Below are positions 9,227 to 16,914 of a stretch of 23,053 nt of DNA, in pieces (position 1 is the stretch's first letter; the number at the start of each line of letters is the position of its first letter). Origin of the DNA: DASXRA01 sp036558905. GTDB taxonomy: Bacteria; Actinomycetota; Actinomycetes; Mycobacteriales; Jatrophihabitantaceae. The translations under genes were made by a program, and so were the position numbers. The notes under the pieces were generated by a model. It had not been told where the DNA came from, did no database searches, and saw nothing but the letters and a program-made list of their open reading frames with translations. The stretch spans positions 1 to 23,053 of the forward strand of contig DATBER010000010.1 of assembly GCA_036558905.1 (NCBI GenBank), in the 5' to 3' direction.

Positions 9227-10027
9227 CTGGCCGGAGCGCTGATCGAGATCCCGCCCGAGGCGGGATTTCGCCTCGACGTCGACGACGCCGTCGCGACGAT
9301 CACGCTCGATCGGCCGGAACGCCGCAACGCCCAGACACCGCACACCTGGACCGCCCTGGCCCGGGTCGGTGCGGACCTACCAGCAACGGTGCGCGTCGTG
9401 GTCGTGCGCGGCCGCGGGCCGGCCTTCTCGGCCGGTCTGGACCGGGCGATGTTCGCAACCGAGGGCGTCGACGGCGCGCCGGGGCTGCTGGCCCTGGCCG
9501 CCGCCTCGCCCGGGGATGCCACCGCGACGGTGGCCGGGTACCAGGCCGGGTTCGGCTGGCTGGCCCGTCCCGACATCGTGAGCGTGGCCGCCGTGCACGG
9601 GCACGCCGTCGGAGCAGGATTCCAGTTGGCGCTGGCCTGCGACATCCGCATCGTCGCTGACGACACGCAGTTCACCATGGCCGAGACGAGTCTCGGGTTG
9701 GTGCCCGATCTGGGCGGCACCAAGCGGCTGGTCGAATTGGTCGGCTACTCGCGGGCGGCCGAGATCTGCCTGACCGGGCGGCGGGTCGTGGCCGGCGAGG
9801 CGGCCGGGCTCGGGCTGGCCGCGGCCGTGGTGCCGGCATCCGAGCTCGATGCGGCCGTGCAGGCCACCGTCCAGGCGCTGCTCAAGCCACCGCGAGACGC
9901 CGTAACCGAGACGAAGGCGCTGCTACTGGCCGCCTCCGGGCGCAGTCAGTCCGATCAGGAGCGGGCCGAACGCGAGGCCCAGCACCGCCGACTGCGCGAC
10001 CTGGCCCAGCTGTTCGACGAGCGCTGA
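9227..10027 (+). CDS. Enoyl-CoA hydratase/isomerase (crotonase) family protein
   Basis: The protein (about 266 residues) is a crotonase-fold enzyme acting on acyl-CoA thioesters. The oxyanion-hole segments are GPAFSAGLD and VHGHAVGAGFQLALACD. Of the two catalytic glutamates of classical hydratases, only one is kept: E153 in MAETSLG. The position of the other is Q133 in GAGFQLA, so ordinary hydration of enoyl-CoA is doubtful. It may be an isomerase, hydrolase or other family activity. No ATG, GTG or TTG lies between the HTH stop and the first conserved strand (FRLDVDDAVATITLDRPERRNAQ). CTG at 9227 is the best placed candidate, 9 bases after AAGGG, with CTG at 9239 as an alternative. The frame open upstream to 8921 overlaps the HTH gene and is not coding. 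Family assignment is sure, start is not. Confidence 0.85.
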   Translation: MAGALIEIPPEAGFRLDVDDAVATITLDRPERRNAQTPHTWTALARVGADLPATVRVVVVRGRGPAFSAGLDRAMFATEGVDGAPGLLALAAASPGDATATVAGYQAGFGWLARPDIVSVAAVHGHAVGAGFQLALACDIRIVADDTQFTMAETSLGLVPDLGGTKRLVELVGYSRAAEICLTGRRVVAGEAAGLGLAAAVVPASELDAAVQATVQALLKPPRDAVTETKALLLAASGRSQSDQERAEREAQHRRLRDLAQLFDER

Positions 10028-10040
10028 CACCTAAGCCGGT

Positions 10041-10081
10041 AGCGAACGCTCGGAAGTCGGCCCCCCTCGCTAGCGTTTGCT
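10041..10081. terminator. Imperfect inverted repeat after the crotonase gene
   Basis: AGCGAACGCT (10041-10050) can pair with AGCGTTTGCT (10072-10081) with one G-T wobble, in the 73-base gap before the ABC exporter. It could terminate the upstream transcript. The right arm overlaps a weak TAGCGT -10-like hexamer (10071-10076). Confidence 0.3.
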
Positions 10082-10100
10082 GGGTGCGGAGGTGATCGCG

Positions 10101-11990
10101 GTGTCGATGAGCAACATGCACGCGGTGTGGTCGATGACCCGGCGCGATTCGTCGATCGTCAACCAGCAGATACCTCCGGGCACCTGGAGGCGCATTCTGC
10201 GTTTCGCCCGGCCGTATCGCACCGAGTTGCTGGTGTTCCTCGTCGTCATCGTGATCGACGCGCTGATCGGCGTCCTGACTCCCATCCTGGCCGGCCAGGT
10301 GGTCAACGAGATCACCCGCCACGGCGAGGTGCGCGTCGTCGTCAAGCTGGCCATCGTGATCGCGGCGCTGGCCGTGGTCGACGCGGTGCTGTCATTCGCC
10401 CAGCGCTGGTACTCCGCCCGCATCGGCGAAGGCCTGATCTACGACATGCGCACCGCCGTGTTCGATCACGTGCAGCGCATGCCGCTCGCGTTCTTCACCC
10501 GCACCCAGACCGGTGCGCTGGTCAGCCGCCTCAACAACGACGTGACCGGCGCGCAGCAGGCGTTCACCTCGACGCTGTCCGGGCTGGTGTCCAATGTGGT
10601 CAGTCTGGTGCTGACCGCCGGCGTCATGTTCTCGCTGTCCTGGCAGATCACGACGCTGGCCCTGGTGATGTTGCCGTTGTTCGTCCTGCCGGCCCGGCGC
10701 ATCGGGCGACGGCTGCAGGCCATCACCCGCGAGTCGTACAACCTCAACGCGTCGATGAACGCCACGATGACCGAGCGGTTCAACGTGGCCGGCGCACTGC
10801 TGGTCAAGCTGTTCGGCCGCCCGGCCGACGAGGACCGCTCTTTCCGCGAGCGGGCCGCCCGGGTGCGCGACATCGGCGTCACCTCGGCGATGTACGCACG
10901 GGCGTTCTTCGTCGCGCTGACGCTCGTCGCCGCGCTGGCCCAGGCGCTGGTGTACGGGTTGGGCGGCTACTACGCGCTGACCGGCGCGCTGGACACCGGC
11001 ACGGTCGTCACCCTGGCCCTGCTGCTCAGCCGTCTGTACGGTCCGCTGACCGCGCTCTCGAACGCCCGGGTCGACGTCATGAGCGCGCTGGTCAGCTTCG
11101 ACCGCGTCTTCGAGGTACTCGACCTGCCGCCGATGATCGACGACGGCCCCGACGCCGCGGACCTGCCGGTCGACGCGCGCAGCATCGAGTTCGACGACGT
11201 GCACTTCTCCTACCCGACGGCGGCGGAGGTGTCGCTCGCCTCGCTCGAGGACGTCGCCGTGCTCGACAAGGCGCCGGCCCAGGCCGTGCTGCGTGGCGTG
11301 TCGTTCCGGGCCGAGCCGGGGGAGTTGGTCGCGCTGGTCGGCCCGTCCGGGGCAGGCAAGACGACGATCAGCCAGCTCGTGCCGCGCATCTACGACGTCC
11401 GCTCCGGACGGGTGCTGGTGGGCGGGCACGACGTGCGTGAGGTGACCCAGCAGTCGCTGCGCGAGCGCATCGGCGTGGTCAGCCAGGACGCGCACATGTT
11501 CCACGACACCATCCGGGCCAACCTGGCCTACGCCAAGCCGGATGCGCGCGAGAGCGAGCTCTGGGCCGCGGTCGAGGCGGCGCAGATCGCCGACCTGGTC
11601 TCGTCCCTACCCGACGGTATGGACACAGTGGTGGGCGACCGGGGGTACCGGCTGTCCGGCGGTGAGAAGCAGCGGCTCGCCATCGCCCGGCTGCTGCTCA
11701 AGGCCCCCGAGATCGTGATCCTGGACGAGGCCACCGCCCATCTGGACAGCGAGAGCGAGGTGGCCGTGCAGGCCGCGCTGGCCGAGGCGCTGACCGGGCG
11801 CACGTCGCTGGTGATCGCCCACCGGCTGTCCACTGTTCTCGGGGCCGACAAGATCCTGGTCGTGGACGAGGGACGCGTCGTCGAGACCGGAACCCATGCC
11901 GAATTGCTCGCCGCCGGCGGCCTCTACGCCGAGCTGTACCGGACCCAGTTCGAGAAACAGGCCCTCGGCGTCGAGGAAGTAGCGTCCTAG
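10101..11990 (+). CDS. ABC exporter half-transporter (TMD-NBD fusion, MsbA/lipid-drug type)
   Basis: This 629-residue protein fuses an N-terminal six-helix ABC transmembrane domain (about residues 25-330) to a nucleotide-binding domain, and should work as a dimer at the plasma membrane. The NBD has Walker A GPSGAGKT (414-421), signature LSGGE (518-522), Walker B D542 with catalytic E543 in VILDEATAHLD, and H-loop H574 in AHRLST. A 25-residue insertion (SLASLEDVAVLD) after the first NBD strand is familiar from actinobacterial exporters. The GTG at 10101 is favoured by GGAGG at 10088-10092 with 8-base spacing; an ATG at 10107 and TTG at 10077 are alternatives. Substrate is unknown. As all catalytic residues are present, one gene can encode a working homodimer. 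It is transcribed toward the ROK operon and ends in a shared inverted repeat. Confidence 0.92.
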   Translation: MSMSNMHAVWSMTRRDSSIVNQQIPPGTWRRILRFARPYRTELLVFLVVIVIDALIGVLTPILAGQVVNEITRHGEVRVVVKLAIVIAALAVVDAVLSFAQRWYSARIGEGLIYDMRTAVFDHVQRMPLAFFTRTQTGALVSRLNNDVTGAQQAFTSTLSGLVSNVVSLVLTAGVMFSLSWQITTLALVMLPLFVLPARRIGRRLQAITRESYNLNASMNATMTERFNVAGALLVKLFGRPADEDRSFRERAARVRDIGVTSAMYARAFFVALTLVAALAQALVYGLGGYYALTGALDTGTVVTLALLLSRLYGPLTALSNARVDVMSALVSFDRVFEVLDLPPMIDDGPDAADLPVDARSIEFDDVHFSYPTAAEVSLASLEDVAVLDKAPAQAVLRGVSFRAEPGELVALVGPSGAGKTTISQLVPRIYDVRSGRVLVGGHDVREVTQQSLRERIGVVSQDAHMFHDTIRANLAYAKPDARESELWAAVEAAQIADLVSSLPDGMDTVVGDRGYRLSGGEKQRLAIARLLLKAPEIVILDEATAHLDSESEVAVQAALAEALTGRTSLVIAHRLSTVLGADKILVVDEGRVVETGTHAELLAAGGLYAELYRTQFEKQALGVEEVAS

Positions 11991-12052
11991 TGTCCCGCGC
12001 CGGGAATTGGGCGCCGGAATTATCGTCTGAATTCCCGGCGCGGGGCACTAGG
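11986..12052. terminator. 23-bp inverted repeat, probable bidirectional terminator
   Basis: Arms 11986-12008 and 12030-12052 pair at all 23 positions, 22 Watson-Crick and one G-T wobble, around a 21-base loop. The stop codons of the two convergent genes (TAG at 11988-11990; CTA, the minus-strand TAG, at 12048-12050) sit symmetrically in the base of the stem. The stem is GC-rich with AATT at its top and no T-tract. Symmetry and position point to one structure that ends transcription from both sides. Confidence 0.8.
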
Positions 12053-13256
12053 CGGATTCGCCCAGCCCGGAGGTACCGACCGGATCGGCCAGCAGCGGCG
12101 CGAACGCGAGCTCGGCCGCGCCCATCAGCGACGAGTCGTCACCCAGCCCGGCTGTACGTAGCTCGACGCTCCGGCGGGCCTCGGACATCGCCCGGACGTC
12201 CAGCTCGGACTCGACCTCGGCCCGGCACAGGTCGAGCACGGTGGCCAGCGATCCGCCCATGATCACGACTTGCGGGTTGAGCAGGTTGACCAGGTTGGCC
12301 ACGGTGCGACCGAGGAACACCGCGACCGAGCGCAGGCCGCCCAGCGCCGTCGGTTCGCCGGCCCGCGCGGCGCGCAGTACGTCGGCCACGCTGTCTCGGC
12401 TGGGCGGATCGGTGCGCCCGGCCAGCCGCAGCAGCGCCGCCTCGCCGACGTAGGTCTCGACGCAGCCCCGGCTGCCGCAGTGGCACGGTGGACCGGCCGG
12501 GTCGAGCAGCATGTGCCCGACCTCACCGGCGAAGCCGCCTGCCCCGCTGAGCGGCTTGCCGTCGACGATGAGGCCGCCGCCGACGCCGATCTTGCCGGTG
12601 AGGTAGACGGCGTCGTGGAAACCGCGAGCGGCCCCGCGCAGGTGCTCGGCCAGCGCGCCCAGGTTGGCGTCGTTGCCGAAGACGAGGTCGACGCCCCGGG
12701 GCAACCGCCGGGTGAGGATCGCCCCGAACGGTTCGTCGCGCCATTCGAGATTCGGCGCGTGCTCGACCCGGCCGCCGCTGGGCGTGACCGTGCCCGGCGT
12801 GCTCACCCCGATGCCGACCGACCGGGCGCCCACCGGCAAGGCGTCGATCACGGCGTCGACGTCGGTCGCGATGCGGTCGGCGATGTCGTCGGGCGTGTTG
12901 CCCGAGGCCGGAAGGGTGTGGTCGTGCCGGATCAGCACGTCACCGCCGAGGCTGACCGCGGCCGTGACGACACTGTCGACGTCGACCTCGACGGCGATCG
13001 CATACGGGCCGTCGACCCGGGGGGTTACGACATGCGACGGTCGACCGGCCCGCTCGTTGCCGGTCGGGACGTGCTCGTCGATCAGCCCCAGATCGCTGAG
13101 CTCGGCGACCAGCGCCCCGATGGTCGAGCGGTTCAGGCCCAACCGCTGGGTGAGCTCGGCGCGCGTGAGCTCACCGTCGCGGTGGACCTGCTCCAGCAGC
13201 AAGCCCAGGTTATGGCGCCGAATCTCCTCCGGACGTGCCGCACCCGCGCGTGCCAC
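12048..13256 (-). CDS. ROK-family transcriptional regulator of the sugar operon
   Basis: The 402-residue protein has an N-terminal winged helix-turn-helix (LTRAELTQRLGLNRSTIGALVAELSDLGLI, about residues 30-60) and a C-terminal sugar-kinase-like ROK domain. The ROK zinc site is CHCGSRGCVETY, with C258, C260 and C265. The segment GFAGEVGHMLLD supplies the preceding conserved His. As in XylR/NagC-type ROK repressors, sugar binding presumably alters DNA binding. It is the last gene of the xylose-type transporter operon, 13 bases after the permease stop. The start is GTG, with AGAGGA 4 bases upstream. S. coelicolor rok7B7 sits beside xylFGH in the same way and acts more widely on carbon control and antibiotic production; orthology is plausible but untested. 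Confidence 0.9.
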   Translation of the reverse strand: MARAGAARPEEIRRHNLGLLLEQVHRDGELTRAELTQRLGLNRSTIGALVAELSDLGLIDEHVPTGNERAGRPSHVVTPRVDGPYAIAVEVDVDSVVTAAVSLGGDVLIRHDHTLPASGNTPDDIADRIATDVDAVIDALPVGARSVGIGVSTPGTVTPSGGRVEHAPNLEWRDEPFGAILTRRLPRGVDLVFGNDANLGALAEHLRGAARGFHDAVYLTGKIGVGGGLIVDGKPLSGAGGFAGEVGHMLLDPAGPPCHCGSRGCVETYVGEAALLRLAGRTDPPSRDSVADVLRAARAGEPTALGGLRSVAVFLGRTVANLVNLLNPQVVIMGGSLATVLDLCRAEVESELDVRAMSEARRSVELRTAGLGDDSSLMGAAELAFAPLLADPVGTSGLGESA

Positions 13257-13269
13257 GGTGTCCTCTGCC

Positions 13270-14625
13270 TCAGCCGAGTCCCGACGAACCGGCTCGTCGT
13301 CGGGCGAGAGCGTCGATGGCCGCGGCGAGCATCAGCACGGCCCCGGTGACGATGTACTGCACCGCCGGGCCGTTGTTGCCCTGCACCAGGTCGGCCATGC
13401 CGTTGGCGATCACCGCGACGACCAGGCCACCGATGATGGCGTCGAACGTGCGGCCCTTGCCGCCGAACAGGCTCGTGCCGCCGATGACGGCCGCGCCCAC
13501 GGCTAGCAGCAGCACGTTGCCGCCGCCCTCGTTCTGGTCGACCGAGCGCACCTGCGAGGCGAGCAGGATGCCGCCGATGGCCGCCAGGAACGAGTTGATG
13601 ACGAACACCGAGATGCGGATCCGGTCGACGTTGATGCCCGCCCGGCGCGCCGCCTCGGCGTTACCGCCCACGGCGTACACGTGCCGGCCGTATCTCGTGC
13701 GGGTCAACAGGAACGTGGTGATGACGAAGAACGCGAGGATGAGAGGCACCACCCAGGGCACGCCGTCCAGCGCGGGTGGAGTGACCTTGACCAGCTTGCC
13801 GCCTTGATTCACCACCGTAGGCGTCCGGTTGGTGGCCCGGTTCTGGTTGAGCAGGTACACGGCCAGCACCGAGACGCCGGCGAGCACGAGGACCTTGATC
13901 GCCACGAGCGAGTACGGCTCGGCGAGCAGCCCCGCCTTGGCCCGGGCCCGGGTGGCGCTGAGCTTCACCGCGGCGTACCCGACCACGAGGATGACGACCA
14001 GCAGCCAGCCGGCCCAGTTGGCCATCTGCCCGTTGTCCAGGCCGTTGATGAAGTTGTCGCTGATGCTGATGTTGCCGTGCGTGCCCGCGCCGTTGTTGAC
14101 GACGTAGAGCACCACACCCTGAAATGCCAGGAACAGCGCCAACGTCACGACGAACGACGGGATCCGGATCTTCGCGCAGAGCCAGCCGGTGGCGAGTCCG
14201 ATCACCAGGCCGGTGACCATCGCCGCGCCGATGCTGGCCGGCCACGGCCAGCCGTACCCGACCGAGAGCCGGGCCATGACGACCGCGCACACACCCGCGG
14301 CGGTACCGGCGGCCAGGTCGATCTCACCGAGCAGCAAGACGAATACCAGGCCCATCGCGATGAAGATCGACGAAGCCGCCTGTTGCATCAGGTTGGCGAA
14401 GTTGCCCAGCGAGCCGAACGACGGGTGAACCGCCCAGAAGAAGATTGAGAGCGCGACCAGGCCGATGATGGCCGGCAGCGAGCCCATGTCGCCGCCGCGC
14501 ACGCGCTGCAGGTACGTGCGCGCGTGCTCGGCGATGCCGCCCTCGACCGGAACGGCGGCTGCGATCACCTCACCGTTCTGCCCGCCCTCGGGAGGGATCT
14601 GCTCTTCGAGCTTGGTTTCGGTCAT
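13270..14625 (-). CDS. xylH: Xylose-type sugar ABC transporter permease
   Basis: The 451-residue protein is the membrane permease of a CUT2-type sugar importer. Its length and the extended loop with a predicted extra helix (around NQNRATNRTPTVVNQGGKL) fit the XylH/GguB subgroup rather than the shorter RbsC type. Characteristic pieces are GLVFVLLLGEIDLAAGTAAG near residue 100, the RTRYGRHVYAVGGNAEAARRAGINV coupling region, and the C-terminal VGAAVIGGTSLFGGKGR. The ATG at 14625 overlaps the ATPase stop in an ATGA arrangement and has GGGGAG upstream. The frame extends to 15264, but that is a shadow of the ATPase gene. It should associate with the upstream ATPase and binding lipoprotein. The substrate is inferred from family, not shown. 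Confidence 0.9.
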   Translation of the reverse strand: MTETKLEEQIPPEGGQNGEVIAAAVPVEGGIAEHARTYLQRVRGGDMGSLPAIIGLVALSIFFWAVHPSFGSLGNFANLMQQAASSIFIAMGLVFVLLLGEIDLAAGTAAGVCAVVMARLSVGYGWPWPASIGAAMVTGLVIGLATGWLCAKIRIPSFVVTLALFLAFQGVVLYVVNNGAGTHGNISISDNFINGLDNGQMANWAGWLLVVILVVGYAAVKLSATRARAKAGLLAEPYSLVAIKVLVLAGVSVLAVYLLNQNRATNRTPTVVNQGGKLVKVTPPALDGVPWVVPLILAFFVITTFLLTRTRYGRHVYAVGGNAEAARRAGINVDRIRISVFVINSFLAAIGGILLASQVRSVDQNEGGGNVLLLAVGAAVIGGTSLFGGKGRTFDAIIGGLVVAVIANGMADLVQGNNGPAVQYIVTGAVLMLAAAIDALARRRAGSSGLG

Positions 14626-15413
14626 CGGTTCGCACTCCCCGTTGGCTGCGCGGCCGGCCGGCCGAGGCCACGGTCGCCCGAGCTTCCGGTTGTGATGAGC
14701 TCGACGAGTTGTTGCTGGTCGACGCTCGACCGGTCGACGATGGCCGCCATCTGCCCGAGGTAGAGCACCGCGATGCGGTCGGCGACCTGCAGCACGTCGA
14801 GCATGTTGTGCGAGATCAGCACGACCGCCACACCCTGGTCGGCCAGCCGGCGCACCAGGTCGAGCACCTGAGCGGTCTGCGCGACACCCAGGGCAGCGGT
14901 GGGCTCGTCGAGCAGGACCACCTTCGACTGCCACAGCACCGACTTGGCGATGGCGACGGTCTGCCGCTGGCCACCGGAGAGGCTCGCTACGCGCTGGCGT
15001 ACCGACGCGACGGTCCGCACGGAGAGCGCCTCGAGCGTGGACTGCGCGGCCTTCTCCATGGAGATCTCGTCCAGCGTCAGGCCGGTCATCCGTTCCCGGC
15101 CGAGGAACATGTTCTGGACGATGTCCAGGTTGTCGGCCAGGGCGAGGTCCTGGTACACGATCTCGATGCCCAGCGCCGATGCGTCGCGCGGGCTGCGCAC
15201 ATGGGCAGGCTTGCCCTGGTAGTGGTACACGCCGCTGTCGAGCGTGTAGGTGCCCCCGATGCACTTGACGAGCGTCGACTTGCCCGCACCGTTGTCGCCG
15301 ACGAGTGCAGTGACTTCGCCGGCCCGGGCCTCGAAGTCCACGTCGCGCAGCACGTGAACCGGGCCGAAGCTCTTGTTCACGCCCTGCAGATGAAGGATCG
15401 GTTCATCGCCCAT
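14622..15413 (-). CDS. xylG: Sugar ABC transporter ATP-binding protein, single-domain XylG type
   Basis: This 263-residue ATPase energises the importer. Motifs are Walker A GDNGAGKST (39-47), Q-loop in IVYQDLALADNLDIVQNMFLG, signature LSGGQRQ, Walker B LLDEPTAALG and H-loop ISHN. It has one nucleotide-binding domain, unlike the double-domain E. coli XylG of about 510 residues; single-domain forms are usual in actinobacteria and must dimerise. The ATG at 15413 is preferred because GGAGGAG lies 10 bases upstream. An apparent TTG start at 15437 would place the ribosome-binding site inside the coding sequence. The stop overlaps the permease start by 4 bases, so the two are translationally coupled. 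A large stem-loop separates it from the upstream binding-protein gene. Confidence 0.9.
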   Translation of the reverse strand: MGDEPILHLQGVNKSFGPVHVLRDVDFEARAGEVTALVGDNGAGKSTLVKCIGGTYTLDSGVYHYQGKPAHVRSPRDASALGIEIVYQDLALADNLDIVQNMFLGRERMTGLTLDEISMEKAAQSTLEALSVRTVASVRQRVASLSGGQRQTVAIAKSVLWQSKVVLLDEPTAALGVAQTAQVLDLVRRLADQGVAVVLISHNMLDVLQVADRIAVLYLGQMAAIVDRSSVDQQQLVELITTGSSGDRGLGRPAAQPTGSANR

Positions 15414-15448
15414 GGGGCTTGTACTCCTCCGAATCAATCACGACGCGA

Positions 15449-15495
15449 TGCGGTCGCGACGGCTCCCGGTAACCCGGGCCCCCGCCGCGACCGCA
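15449..15495 (-). promoter_or_regulatory. Intercistronic stem-loop between binding protein and ATPase genes
   Basis: TGCGGTCGCG (15449-15458) and CGCGACCGCA (15486-15495) pair perfectly over 10 bp, enclosing a second hairpin CCCGG (15465-15469) / CCGGG (15474-15478). The structure begins 8 bases after the xylF stop, before the xylG ribosome-binding site. Such elements in importer operons act as partial terminators or 3'-end protectors that let binding protein exceed membrane components. There is no T-tract. Confidence 0.65.
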
Positions 15496-15503
15496 CGCAG
15501 TAA

Positions 15504-16655
15504 TTACTTGACGCCGTTCTGGGTGCAGAGCGACACGTACTTGCCGATGCACACCTGGGACTTAGGCGTGTAGCCGTCGTTGATCGGCTCCGCCACGTTC
15601 GACTTGGTGATCGTGATCGGCGTCGCGAGGATCGCCGGCACCTTCTTGCCGGTCTGCGTGTCGGTGACCGAGGCGGTCGTCTGCGGCAGACTGCCGTTCA
15701 CGATCTGCGTGATCGCGTCTACGGCCGGGTTGGCCTCCTTCGTGGACGGCTTGTAGATCGTGAAGCACTGGTCGCCGTCCATGATGTGCTGCAGGCCCTG
15801 AGCGGTGGCGTCCTGGCCGGACACCGCGAGCTTGCCGTTCAGGTGCTGGTTGGTCAGCTGGCCGATGACCGCGTTGGCCATACCGTCGTTGGCCACCATG
15901 ACGGCCTGGATGTTCGGATTGCGCTGCAGCATCGACGCGAACGTCGTGCCGGCGGTCGGGTTGTCCCAGTCCTTGATCGACTGGTCCGAGACCTTCTTCC
16001 ACCCGGTCTGCTTGGACAGCACGCCGTCGTAGCCCTGCTTGAACGCGGCCGCGTTGCTGTCGGTGGGCGCGCCGTTGACGTCGACGTAGGTCACCGAGCT
16101 CTTGCCCGCGACCTGCGGGCACTGCACCAGGGCCTTGCCCTGCGCGTCACCGACGGCGACACCGTCGAAGGACACGTAGAGCGCGGCGCTGCCGCCGAGC
16201 GTCAGCCGGTCGTAGTCGACCGTCGTGACGCCCTTGGTCTGGGCCTCCTTCTCGATCGCCGCACCGGACGCGTTGTCCAGGTTGACGATCATCAGGACCT
16301 TGACGCCGTCGTTCTCCATGCTCTCGGCAATGGTCTTCATCGTCGTCGCGGAGCCCTGCGCGTTCTGGATGTTGCAGTTCAGGTTGTTCTTCTGACAGGC
16401 CGCCTTGAGCGCGGTCGGGTCAGCGGTGACCCAGCGCTGCGAGGACTTCGTGTCCGGAAGGATGATGCCGACCTTCGCGCCCTTGCCGTCCAGCGCGCCG
16501 CCACTGCCGCCCGACGCGGGCGCCGAGGCGGGGGCCGAGGTGCCGCCCCCGGCAGGCGCAGAAGTGGAGCTGTTCTTTTTGCTGGAGGAGCAGGCGCTCA
16601 GCACGAGTGAGGCCGCGACCCCTGCGACGACCAAGCCGATTGCGCTCTTGCGCAT
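15504..16655 (-). CDS. xylF: Xylose-type sugar-binding lipoprotein of ABC importer
   Basis: The 383-residue protein is a periplasmic-binding-protein type 1 (ribose/xylose class) sugar receptor. It has a lipoprotein signal peptide with lipobox LSAC and lipidated C22, then a Ser/Gly/Pro-rich linker to about residue 55. The mature domain shows XylF-like ligand-site and hinge pieces: KSSQRWVTAD, VDYDRLT, YVSFDGVAVGDAQ, KDWDNPTAG, VANDGMANAV, SGQDATAQG and FTIYKP. It should capture sugar outside the membrane and deliver it to the permease. It is the first gene of the operon and is followed by a stem-loop that may favour its expression. Xylose is the likely ligand by family resemblance; related pentoses or hexoses are not excluded. 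Confidence 0.9.
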   Translation of the reverse strand: MRKSAIGLVVAGVAASLVLSACSSSKKNSSTSAPAGGGTSAPASAPASGGSGGALDGKGAKVGIILPDTKSSQRWVTADPTALKAACQKNNLNCNIQNAQGSATTMKTIAESMENDGVKVLMIVNLDNASGAAIEKEAQTKGVTTVDYDRLTLGGSAALYVSFDGVAVGDAQGKALVQCPQVAGKSSVTYVDVNGAPTDSNAAAFKQGYDGVLSKQTGWKKVSDQSIKDWDNPTAGTTFASMLQRNPNIQAVMVANDGMANAVIGQLTNQHLNGKLAVSGQDATAQGLQHIMDGDQCFTIYKPSTKEANPAVDAITQIVNGSLPQTTASVTDTQTGKKVPAILATPITITKSNVAEPINDGYTPKSQVCIGKYVSLCTQNGVK

Positions 16656-16713
16656 AGTGCTGTACCGCCTTTCGCGGGACTGTGGACCGGGGCACTCGCG
16701 CTCCGGTCTAGGA

Positions 16714-16732
16714 ATGTTGTGCGCGTCAACAT
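16714..16732. promoter_or_regulatory. Palindrome overlapping the proximal xylF -10 box
   Basis: ATGTTG (16714-16719) and CAACAT (16727-16732) form a perfect 6-bp inverted repeat with a 7-base spacer. It overlaps the minus-strand -10 candidate TATGTT and would block polymerase if bound. It is a candidate operator for the ROK regulator; no binding consensus was tested. Confidence 0.45.
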
Positions 16733-16755
16733 ATCGGTACGACCTCCGGCGTCAA
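16728..16755 (-). promoter_or_regulatory. Proximal sigma70-type promoter of the xylF operon
   Basis: On the minus strand, TTGACG (16755-16750) is followed after 16 bases by TATGTT (16733-16728). The match is five of six at -35 and four of six at -10. The predicted start is about 65 bases ahead of the xylF ATG. Two palindromes flank and overlap it. Confidence 0.5.
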
Positions 16756-16761
16756 CCACAT

Positions 16762-16774
16762 CGAAACCGTTTCG
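16762..16774. promoter_or_regulatory. Perfect palindrome CGAAACCGTTTCG upstream of the proximal promoter
   Basis: CGAAAC and GTTTCG are exact reverse complements around one central C, 6 bases upstream of the -35 hexamer TTGACG. The form is that of a dimeric repressor operator, similar to LacI-family sites. The local candidate protein is the ROK regulator of the operon, but a global LacI or catabolite regulator is equally possible. Confidence 0.55.
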
Positions 16775-16885
16775 TTACCCCGGTAGCATGCACCCGACTG
16801 ACTGCATTGGGCGATCCCCGGAGCGACCCATCCGAATCGGTTCAGAGCAACGACCGCCGGACGTACCGCATGTTGTCCGTGCCGG

Positions 16886-16914
16886 TTAGTACTCGGGTGG
16901 AACCAGCGTGTCAA
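16886..16914 (-). promoter_or_regulatory. Distal sigma70-type promoter reading toward xylF
   Basis: Minus-strand TTGACA (16914-16909) and TACTAA (16891-16886) are separated by 17 bases, a perfect -35 and a four-of-six -10. It would give a 5' untranslated region of roughly 225 bases passing through both palindromes. The -35 overlaps the hairpin that follows the aconitase stop. Confidence 0.45.

Noticed and set aside
14626..15264. Apparent N-terminal extension of the permease, giving a 664-residue protein
   Set aside because: The extension is an alternate frame of the ATPase gene. The permease has a good ATG at 14625 with a ribosome-binding site and an ATGA overlap.
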